NCBI GenBank assembly: GCA_030248215.1 | Contig: JASANG010001737.1 | Location: 554,501-618,500 of the forward strand | DNA: 64,000 bases | DNA from: Enoplolaimus lenunculus | Lineage: Eukaryota; Nematoda; Enoplea; Enoplida; Thoracostomopsidae | Direction: 5' to 3' | In this document: positions 28,901 through 40,900 of the stretch, piece after piece | Numbering within the stretch: the stretch's first letter is position 1 | Layout: every line of letters starts with the position of its first letter | Made by a program: the position numbers and the translations under genes | The notes under the pieces: model-generated | What the model was told of the DNA's origin: nothing | The model's database searches: none | What the model saw: the letters and a program-made list of their open reading frames with translations, nothing else

Positions 28901-31900
28901 ATTTCTTACATTGAAGAAATATAATTAACAAGGTGAACTTGAAAAGTATTTCTGTTGTATAACAGAAAAGTTTTCTAAAAAGCTCTGAAATAAACTATGA
29001 AAATAAACGTTTTCCAGTTATTTGTAGAAAAATTGTCTTAAATATCAGGAAAACTTTTCAGATTTGCCACAGAAAATACTTTTCTGAATAAATTCAGAAA
29101 TACTTTTGTGTGTGTATTTTAAACGATCGCGTAGGTATCGTTTTGTAAGCTTAGAAGCAGAATCATTCTCACAATAACAATGACTAACAGATTGTAGGCC
29201 TTGAAACGGCATTTAAGAAAATATATTTCATTTGGTTGTGTCGATTGTAATGAATTAGTGGGCGAGCATCAAAGTTAGCAAAACTTGCTTACATTAGGTA
29301 ACTTTCCGCTGCAAGTCGTACTAGTAGTGCCCCACGAAGGGCCAAAACGTTGGCTGTATTTTGGAGACATGACTTAATTTCGATTTCGACTAAACGACAA
29401 TTTACTTGGTAAGTTTTAAGCTTTAACTATGCCCGAAAGTGTCCAGTTGTGATTGCAATGATTTATAGTCGATGTTTTCGGAAATAAATAGGTACGTTAC
29501 GCGGGCCCATGTAAAGATCAGGGGCGGAGAGTTTTTCTGTGGGACTACAATAGAGTAACCTCAAGCTTTAGACAATTTTTTGCTTGGCTTAGGCTTAGGC
29601 GTAAGCTCAGGCTTAGGCTTAGGCTTAGGCTTAGGAATATGCTCATTCTTACGCGTAGGTTTAGGTTTAGGCTTAGGCTTAGGCTTAGGAATATGCTTAT
29701 AATACTGTACCGCCCCTGAGGTCGACGTTAGGTTATGCCTCTGTAGCTTAGTCATTATTAATTTTAACCTAAAATAATTTTTTAGCGATATGTCCAAGTC
29801 CACCAATGGTCGGCAACGCGTCATACACCGTTAGTCAACCAGGAGTTGCAGTAATTGAAGGCGTATACTACGTTTATAAGTGTGCGGCAGGATGGCTTAT
29901 GTTGGGCAATGATACTCTGGAGTGTTTGATAACTGGACATTATGATAAACGACCGCCGACATGTGAAAGTATTAAGCTGCAAGGGTGGCTGGATAATGAA
30001 CGAATTGGTCCCTAAGGCCGATTTCTGTATTCGGGCTCCGAAAAACTTTTGATGAATAATCGGGACTCGAATGATTCTGAGTTCAAAGTTTCATTTACAA
30101 ACATTCGTCATGGCCCTCAGACAGCGGCCGCACTGGCGTTCATTCTGATTCGCTTCTGGTTAACTATTAAAGCTATTTTTGACCAATCGGATTCAGCGTT
30201 TCAGCTAAAGAAGTAAACTTTGTTGTAAGGCGAACGTAATTTTTAAGAAAAATTTGTTAGTCAAGAGAAAATATGATAAATTTATAGAAGAAATAACTTA
30301 ATTTTGGAGAAAATAACGAAAACGAAATTGAAAAACAACATTTACAACTGCAGATAAGTTTTTGGCTCGTGACGTCACCTAAACGAAGCTGACGAGTATA
30401 GACCATCAGACCATCTCGTGACGTCACCTAAACGAAGCAGACAAGTATAGACCATCAGACCATCTCGTGACGTCACCTAAACGAAGCAGACAAGTATAGA
30501 CCATCAGACCATCTCGTGACGTCACCTAAACGAAGCAGACAAGTATAGACCATCAGACCATCTCGTGACGTCACCTAAACGAAGCAGACAAGTATAGACC
30601 ATCAGACCATCTCGTGACGTCACCTAATCGAAGCAGACGAGTATAGACCATCTTGAATACTTTCTAGGCGAAATTTGTGAACTGAAAAATATTCTACATT
30701 AAACTTCAACCAAGCAAATCTATTCATAAACAACGTATCTAAACTGAATAGTAATTATTACCTCAGCTCAACATTCTATGGAAGGGGCCGCTATATTTTA
30801 GGCGGAGCACACGATCAAAATAACAAGCTTGCAAGCTTCGCTAACACGTTTTCCAGGAAACGCCAAATTTTGTCTAAGGGGAGCGCTAAGACCACTCCCC
30901 CCGTTGCGAACCAAATGTTTATCTGTTAGACGCTTTTGCAGCACAGACACCGCTCGAAACATTTATTTCCGACAGAATAGAGATTGACAACGGACTCCCC
31001 ATTTTCAAAATTCTACCATTTTGAATGGCATCATTTATTTTCCAGAAATATGCTCGGATCCGGAACGTTTGGCGAATGGAATGTGGTCAGCAACGCGAAT
31101 TCCGATTATTGAAGGCGACACAGTCAGCAATGACTGTTACAATGGATATTTTTTAGTTGGAGCCGACGTTCAACTGTGTCAATCGAGTGGCATGTTTTCA
31201 CAGCCGAACCCAATCTGTTACAGTTAGTTTTCTAGCAAGAGTTGATAATGACTCTTGTTACAAGAGTGTGCAACTGAGTACATTCTGTGTACAAAACAAT
31301 ATACCGAGCGCACGTTGCGTTTTTTGGCCTACACCACTCTTATTTAGAGGAGTACACCTTGTGCGGACCATAGCACTGGCTGTATTCGGCATTAAAAATA
31401 CTCCGCTTATTGTTTAAGTTGGGTGTATTTCATGTGATAACGACCCTTCTAAATAAAGAGGGTCGGCCAAAAAAGCAACGCCTGGTGGTACAGTTTGTAC
31501 CACACAAATTTCGTGAGTTGCACACTTTTAGCCAGCTTATCCCAACACACAAGCTTAAGCCTAAACCTTATTTTAAGCCTACGTTAAGCCACAGTCAGGG
31601 CAGGAGCAGCCACCCTCTATATCCCCTCCCCATTTGGGGTCCACCCCTAAAGGGGCCCCCACCCACAACGGTTGAAACAAAAACCGCCGAAGTTTTAAAA
31701 TGCGTCTGGCCTCTCGTTCGCTTCTCGTACACACCATGTGATTAATTTCAAATGCCACTTGCGTACTTGCAGTTTATGTTCACATTAGTTGATATTTTAA
31801 GCAGGGATTAGTCTAAGCAAGAGTGGATGATATATAACATAACAAGAGTGCGCAACTGGGTATATTCTGTGTGCAAACAAATGTACCCAATGCACATGGA

Positions 31901-34900
31901 GTGTTGGGCCGGCCCCCCTTATTTAGAGTGGGGGTTGAAATATGCACAGAGCGAAACAAAATACATAATATGCGATACCAAAAAGAATTCTGTATATAGT
32001 CTAAAAACTACAGAATATTATATCATGGGACATTGACCCCGTCTAAATAAGGGGGGTACAGCAAAAATGCAACGCGCGTGGTGGCATAATTTTGTACCGT
32101 GTGGAACCCAAAAAAGTTGCACACTCTTGTATCATGCACTCTTGGTGAAAGTTACTGCACGAACGAAATCTTCTCAAAGTTTGTTTTTAAATTCAAATGT
32201 AAAAAAACTTTTTGGACGCCTAAAATTCAGATGGTAATTTTTACAAGTCGGCTAAATGTGCTTCTTTGCCTAACTGTTTAAAATTTTTGCAAATGATATA
32301 TTATTCACTCTATCTTGTCCTTGTATAAACATCCTACTGATATTTGCATTTTTGCCAGAAATTTGCCCAGATCCAGCCAACATCGACCATGGCCAATTTC
32401 GCACCAGTTCAACGCCGAATATCATGAATGTGACCGCAAATTACCACTGTGACAGCGGGTATTTTCTCGTTGGACAGCCAAGATTAAAGTGTCAGCGCAA
32501 CGGCACATGGAATTCGTTTGAAACGCCGATATGTAAAAGTAAAATTATATTTTATTTCCAAATATTAATGTTCTAAAATATATACATTTGACTAAGTATT
32601 ATCTAAAGTTGAACGGGCACGAGTGTGATGCTTGCGTGGTTGAGGTATTACGATGTCACTTTATGCCGGCCTTTTTCTGATATGCCCCCAAGCAGTTAAG
32701 AGTGGGTAGCATTGTCGAGTCGTATAACGGAGTGCAAGCAGCAGTGTATTACGTGCTCATACAGTACTAGAGAAAATGATAACATCGGCCGCGTGGTGTA
32801 ACGTTTAGCTCGCTTGACTCGCGAGCGAGAGGTCCGACGTTCGATTCCAGGCGTGGCCATATATTTCGGAGAAAGAGAAAAAACCATGTATACTCGCAGT
32901 ACTTCGGAGAGAGGGGTCGTCCCCAGCGTGTAGTTCTGACAGTATGGTTTACACAGTACCTTTGATCAATTAAGAACTGCAATGACTAAATTGTGCCACT
33001 GACCTACCGCCCTCAATTATAGGGGGTACCACAGAAGAAAATGCGTGTGATGCAAATTAGGATTTTACAAACGGACCCAAAGTCTAAATGTGAACCAATA
33101 ATTGTACCGTGAATCACAAATATAAACCTGACCAGATCTTTGAAAGTTATTAAGAGTGAAAATTTTTTACTGTAGTAATTTAGAATGAAAAGTTTCATTA
33201 ACGTTGCTTTTAATACTACTTTTAATACAAAATTCAGCTGTTCCACGCTGTCCCAACCATTTTAAGTTAAGGCTTAGTTTAGGCAAAGGTTTACGCATTA
33301 AACAAGTCGTTTCCAACGTATCACACTCAAAAAAGTAGTTCTGAATTTATTCAGAAAAGTATTTTCTGTGGCAAATCTGAAAAGTTTTTCTGATATTTAA
33401 GACAATTTTTCTACAAATAACTGGAACACGTTTATTTTCATAGTTTATTTCAGAGCTTTTTAGAAAACTTTTCTGTTATAAAAACAGAAATACTTTTCAC
33501 ATGCACCATACCAATTATATTTATTAAATGTAAGTAATTTTTTCTTAAATATCAGAAATATTATTTTGAGTGCAGTTTAAGCTTAAAAGTCAAAGCTTAA
33601 AAATGAAGCAACGTGCACAAGGGTCAATAGTTTAATTTATAGAAATATGCGAGCCACAAAATATTGACGATGGCAGTTTTAATGTTAGCCGAACTCCGTT
33701 GATCGAAGGACGAACAGTGACGTACTCGTGTGATCAACAGCGACACTTAGTGGGTAACAAAGTGTTATCCTGTTTGGCTGATGGACGCTTTGATCATGGT
33801 CCGCCAGAATGCTCGCGTATGACAAGAGTTTGTTGTTGAATTCCATTTTAAAAACTTATGCTACTTGTTAAATTTTAAATTTCTAACCAATTGTAATTTT
33901 TTTGTTCCTGTAAACGTAGTTATAACCCCCTGGAACTGCCATTTTCGTGGCGTCCCATGGGGGGTATTTACTCAGCTTTGCAGTCGTTTAACCAATAAAA
34001 TAGTAAAGTATGAAATCACTCAGAAATGCATGTAAACTTTATTAAAATATTCTTTCCTTATCGAAATTCCCTTGTAACGAGGGAAAGGTCGCGGCGGGTG
34101 CGAAACCAGGGATAGGTCGCGGCGGGTGCGAAACCAGGGATAGGTCGCGGCGGGTGCGAAACCAGGGATAGGTCGCGGCGGGTGCGAAACCAGGGATAGG
34201 TCGCGGCGGTTGCGAAACCAGGGATAGGTCGCGGCGGGTGCGAGAAGTTTTCGTCACTTTTAGTAGATGAAACCTGTATAATATTTTGCGATAATATTGT
34301 TAAAGAGAACAAAGTTTACGCAATGCTTCCGTTGATTACCTTGAAGTGGGGACCCGGGTTAATATTTTCAAATGGTTATCGCACCTCGTATTAGATATTA
34401 GTTTGTGCATAGGTTTTCAAACCAGCGAATTACTCCAACTACAATTAAGAACTACGCCACTGTGAAATAGAAACATCCAAAGCATAAAATATTTCGAATT
34501 TGATAAACATTGATTCATCGAAACAAAAGTTTATAAGACCTATTGCTAAATGGTGGTAGCTGCTGTACTCAGCTGAAGATTTCTGACCTGTACATAAAAC
34601 AAATTTGTCTCATAGAAAAGAAAATTATCCGAAATTTAAGACAATTATGTGTTACTACAGAATCCAGATATATACGTCTTGAATACGCTCGTAAAGAATA
34701 TAGACGAAGTAACACGTTTTTGCGTGTGGTTACATATATAGTTTTTAATTCAGCATCTAAATTATTTCATTATGCGTTACAGAAATATGTCCTACACCAG
34801 ATCCTGTATCATTCGGTTCGTTTACGCAAAGCAGTGTCGTTATAACTCGTAACGTCACAGTCAATTTTACTTGCGACCTTGGCATGGTTCTAACAAGTAA

Positions 34901-37900
34901 GCTGAAACGGTTTGATGGCCTAAGGTGGTTTAAGAATAGAACCCAAAACGATTGACGGGTGTGATTGCTATTGGTGGCCATAAAAGCTTCAACTCTGAAA
35001 TTGGTCAAGAAACGCATTATTGGAATCTACGGTTTAAGCACTGAAAATGCAGGGTTTTTGGTTAAACTTTAAAACTGAAACCGTCATTTCATGTGACATT
35101 ATTTTAACCTCATTAATTATACGTTTTGTCTAGAAACTTACGTACCGTTCTGATGTTTTCTGAGTCCCCTCTCATATTATCTTTGTGGTATGGGAAAAAT
35201 TATTGGCAGCGGGTTTAGAATTAGGCTTATGCTTACGCGGATACTTAAAGTTATGCTTAGACTGACACTTATCATGCTTAGAAAACATAGGAATGGATGA
35301 TTGTGTTGTTAGTGACAAAATTTAAGGGTCAAGTTAAGACATGACCACTGCAAGACAGATAATTTAGCGACCGACGCCCACGATGGCTTAGGCTAAGGCT
35401 AATGTTTAGGCTTAGTCTTAGGTTTAGGCTTAATTAGCAAGCTTGTATAGTTAACACGAGTCAATGATAGTATTATTTTAGGTTTTGACTGCGGAAACTC
35501 AAACAGCGAGTCTTCATGTAGTTCGAGAATACATTCATCTAATTTGTTGACGCTCACTTGCCTGGCAAATGGGGAATATGACAATGCGTATCCAAGCTGT
35601 GTTGGTAAGCGCCAGGGGATCGAGAAACCCGTCCGCGGCGGATACAGTAATTTCTGACAGTGGAGAAACGGGCTGACAAACGTTATGAAACGCTATTTTT
35701 TACTGTATGCTATATATGTGACATTTTTCTGAGGTGGGAATTGTCATCAGGTAGGAATTTTACCATTTCTTGATAAATTTTCTGACGGAGACTGTTCATC
35801 CCGCATATGGATCCGCTAGAAAAGATCAGTTTAGTATGTATTTAATGACTATTTTTATGAACAATTCCAATCTTGGCCAATTACTGATTGCACATATGTT
35901 ATGATGTACAAATCGTCTGGTGCAATTTGGTAAATTTACCTGCAAAACATGCATTTTTAGTTGTCTTCGAAACTGTATCACGTTTTCGTTAATTTCGTTG
36001 CTAAATAATCAAGCCAATTTCTAGTAACAGCTCAACGCCATGAACAGGACCGGCATTCGGGATCTCAACCCCAAACAGGCCCGAAAGGACACCAATAAAA
36101 TGTTTCACACCTTCATAACTTGGTGGTCCGAGGACAAAATTTTAGTTTGCAAAGACCAGGGGTTCGCCATGGGTCAGGGCCCCACAATTGGGGGCTTTGG
36201 GGGTTGTTCCGCCTGTACAGGCCATGAACATAAGTAAGTTTGGGGGTATATTTTGGTTGATAATTTATTGTCGTCAATATATACGGAGTTCAAAAATATG
36301 TGGTGCGGCAAGGTCGAAAGCTACAGAGACAACAATTATTGCTACGTAAACTATATTGTCAGTGTAAAAATTTTCGACAAGACGTGAAAATATTTCGATT
36401 GACCTGATTTTTGGAAACTTTTCATATTTAACCAGCAACATAAATTCCGGTATTATTTTCTCAAACCCCATTCACACGTGCAAGTTTTTGCTGCGAGAAC
36501 TTGCAGCAGCTGCAGCTTGCACTTGCAAGTTTTGTCTAAAATCCCGGTTCGCAAAACTTGCAGCTGCAAACAATTCATTAAAAATCATAGTTAGAAATTT
36601 AGTTCGCATGTGTGAACAACCATGCAAATTTATTGAATTTATTGCAGTCGGTTTCTCATTGGCTGATGAAAAAATGCAAGTCCTGCGTGCAATTTGCAGC
36701 TGCAAGTTCTCACAGCAAAAACGTGCACGTGTGAATACGGCTTTACTGAAACTATGCTTTTTAGGTTTATTACAATCAGTGCCAAATATTTAGTAGGACA
36801 ATTTATTTCAATGAACTCAAACCTGTTTCGTTGGTAACTTTTGCTTAAAACTGTGTAGCAAACCACACATTAATGACATCTTAAGCTTCTATTTTTATCT
36901 TGAAATAAAGTTTGAAATCTGCGCTTGCGCACACAAAGGCAGTCATCATGGCCCAACCAGTACCCCCAGCAGCGATTTAAACTAAAATGTTTTATGATTT
37001 AGTACTAAAATGGCGTTCAGCTTCTTACTCGCTTCTCTCGCGAGCTTTTTTCACTATTATATACCGCACGGCGTTTTCCATCAGAAAATTACTGGATCAG
37101 TCACTGAAGATCAGGACCCGTATTCTCAAATGTGTGTAGCACCTATCAAGAGTCGGTGATTGGTCTTGTAACTTTCAAGCCAGTGATTGCTCAAGCTTAA
37201 AATTCAGCGCATTTTTCGCATATGACTTGCTGTACTCCTGTACCAATTTTAATTCAACAACTGCAACAGTTAGTGAGTTTGGATACATATTACTAAACTG
37301 ATGATAGTTGCTATACAAATTTGAGAATATAGGCGTAGTTCATCGTTTTTTTACAATTTTAGGTTGTAAAACGGATTTGTCGCTGACGCATGGATTTGTC
37401 ACGTACAGTCATGATCCAATGATTTCCAACGGTACAGTATCGTTTACATGTGATCCAAAGTACAAATTGATTGGTGACCCCAATGCAACATGCGTTGCAC
37501 GAGAGTACGATAGAAATCCGCCAGTCTGCAGGGGTTAGTTTGTTCAATTAATAAAGTTAAACACAGCGATAGCAAGAAATGACGACAATTATTATCTTTC
37601 ATTCAATTTGGATATATGGACTCTATTGAAGCCGAAGCCATTTTTACTTTTAGGGCCGTAACAGTAGATTAAGGGTATTCCTAAGCCTAAGCCTAAGCCT
37701 AAGCGTTGCAAAAGCGTGTTCCTAAGCCTAAGTCTATGCTTAAGCGTAAGCAACAAATGTAGTCTAGATTGTAAGTCTACTCTTTTATAGTCCCACCGGA
37801 AACCGGGACGGCCCTAAAAGTAACATGGGCCGAAGTTGGAATGGGCTTAATTTGCCAGTATAATAATTCCATTGACTGGAATTAGGTTCACCTAGCAACC

Positions 37901-40900
37901 GCATTGTCTTTTGGGATAAGTCGGTCACCAGCTGATCCAAGGCGGGTTTATTCTGGCCTTGACCTACTTACTACGGTTCGAAACGTGGGATTTGTATTTA
38001 GGTTCAGAGCTAAAATGGCTTTCGGGTTTTCGGTCGCTTCACTCACGCGATTTTTGTCACGATTATTTCTCGAGTAGAGGATTCCGTATCCGCAAATCTA
38101 TGGATCCGCCACTGAGTGATATCAACAGTTGACAATACTCCTAGACAAGAGCATGCAACTGCCTGGGCTGTGTATGGTACTGAATGTACCAGCACGCGTT
38201 GCGTTTTTGCCTGTTTCCCCTTACTTAGGGGGTCGATGTCACAATACCACTAAATTTGCTTTATCGCAGTTTCAAATAATAAACCGAAAAATTTTTGATG
38301 CCGTGAAAAGTGACATATTTTTCAAGGGTTTCACAATTTGAATCCCCGTAAATAACGGGCGGTAGCGCAAAAATGGAACGTTCTCTGGGTACAGTCTTCT
38401 ATCCACAGAATGTATCCAGTTGCACACTGTTGTAAAAAGAGTCATTATCGACACTTGGTGGCATGAATTTACCAAAATTCTCCGAAATCACAACAAATGA
38501 TTCGTATCCACTATTGTGCATGAAACATTAACGGATATGTTTCCGTTAGACTTTTTAAGCTTTCGATTTTTAATATTTTTATTAAAAATTAACACAACAG
38601 TTCAGCCTGTTTAATAATCATTCATGTTTTTGTTAAATTTTTATTTCTTTATCAAAACATTTTATAATTTTTTCAGACCGATTTTTGTTTACAATCATTA
38701 CAGATTGTAATATCGATTCAATATCGCTACATTTATACCAGATCGGGGCAAGGATTTTTGGGATTTTAATTTTCTAGCAATTTGCGATCCACCTCAAGCT
38801 GCAACCAATCGGCTAAACAGCGTATTTTGGTCAACCAACAACACCGTTGAAATTCTCGACGGTGACTCGATCGAATTTCACTGCTACGACGAGTATTTGC
38901 TCGTCGGAGCGCAGTTGCTTACATGCCAAAGCGATCATAACTACGATAATGAAGAACCACAGTGCAAACGTACGAAATAAAAGACTTAGATTTCTGTTTA
39001 ATTTTTTGAAATTTTTAATTTGAAATGAAATGGTGTTAAAATTTCAACTTTCTCGGCTTCATAAATGTAGAATATGGCATAACTTGACTCTACAGACAAG
39101 GGTACTTGTTATTTTTTTGCCCAACACTAATGTTAATTTAATAGAAAGCGAACAGTTTCCATTCACAGTGTTTATACTCTCTAAAAGCTTAAACTAACTT
39201 GATTTATGCTTAAGGTAATCCCGCAGTATTAAACTAACTTTATAGAGTAACCAAAGTAACAGGTAGGTTTGCGCTTAGACTCATTTAAAATCTTACATAT
39301 TTTTAGTTTAAGCTATATTTAACGAACTGTTAAATACACGTAATTTCTGGGCTGCATCTGTTACTTAAACTAAAAATAAGCTTACTTAAACCCGTGTTAA
39401 ACTTAAAAACGTGTTAGTTTAAGTAACTGGAAACGGAAACCGATATCCGGTATACATCCTGCTATGAGATTTTATAAATATACAATTTTTGAAATGATAT
39501 TTGTGCGTATGCCAGTGCTAGTTGAACCTCGTATCGCCAAGAATACGCCATCGAAAATAGGGCTCTTGTTACTTTTAGGGGCAACAGGTTTCTGGTCGGT
39601 CCATAAAAAGTAGGTTTAGATTCTTTATTAATACATTTTTGCTTAGGCTTAGGCTTAGGCTAAGGCTTAGGAACACACGTTTGCAACGCTTACGCTCAGG
39701 AATACGCTTTAGTCTACTGTTACGCCCCTAAAAGTAACATTGGCCGAAAATAAAATGAGTAGTAAAGGCATGACTGTGTTGAAAATTGAAATAAGTATAT
39801 GCTTGTCCGGGTACATATGCAATTTGCGTTGAGCTGTATAGTATTCGGTAGAAATTAGGCAAACTGGTTGATCCTTTTAAATTTAGGTATCTGCTTCGGA
39901 CATCCTAACGACGTTTCGAATGGCGATCTGACAGTAGAACGTGAACAAGGATTTGTCATCGAGGGTCTAACGATTACTACTGACTGCGATGAAAATTACG
40001 AACTTGACGGAAATGCAGTTGCAACTTGCACCAGCAACGGTTTGCTAGATCCAAGCGTTGCTAATTGCACTTATAGTAATAATAAACGATATAAGTTAGC
40101 ACAATTTTTCAAAGATATGAGGGTATCAGCAGTAGGTGGGGCTAACACCAACCGAAAGGGGAACACGTATTATAATTGTCATAAAAGTCGAAAGTAAATA
40201 CGCATGTTCCTAAACGAACAGCTATTGAAAGAATAGGTATGAATCTTTGGTTTACTTATAATAGTTTCGGCCAATGTAAAGAACATAAAAGTAACAGTAG
40301 TATAAGCATATTCCTGCGCCTAAACCTAAACCTAAAAGCGCAAGTGTAAAAATAAACTTACACCTTAAAGCGTAAGTAAAAAAATTAGTCGAAAGCTTAC
40401 TCTATTGCAGTCCCGCAGAAAAGCGTTCCGCCTATGATCTTTGCATGGGCCATAGATTTTTATGCACTGGAATTACCAATTTGCGTTTTACGTTAAACTT
40501 CGAAATGCAAATACGTTGCCTTCTTGCAAGAAATTACCATATCTAATCAGTGGTATGTTTCATACAAGCAGTGCCGGAGCAGACGGGGGTGGTGGCTCCG
40601 CCCAAATTCCAGGGTGAAGGATCCCAAACTCTCGAGCGAAGCGAGCGAGAAGCCGGACGCATTTAAAACTTTGGCGGTCTTTGTTTCAACCGGTTAAGGT
40701 GTGGGCCGTTTTAGGGGTGCCCCCCTAAAACGGGGAGTATGGGGGTGGCTGCTCCGGCCCTGTACACAAGCACCGCTTACAAGAATGAAATCTTATTGCA
40801 CCAAATGAGATCTGCGGTGCAGCAGAGGGGGGTGTGGCGATGGGGCCTTGGCCGGTCAAAAGACTCTGACAGATATATCTCTATCTGAATAACTAAATGC

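Noticed and set aside
30366-30653. CRISPR-like array
   Set aside because: Units are tandem with no unique spacers, and the DNA is from an intron-bearing animal gene.
32785-32860. Functional tRNA gene
   Set aside because: The T stem does not pair and the anticodon stem has competing registers.
34042-34312. Two overlapping minus-strand open frames with repeated P-R-P-I-P-G-F-A
   Set aside because: They read the 28-bp minisatellite in two frames; no splice or start evidence.
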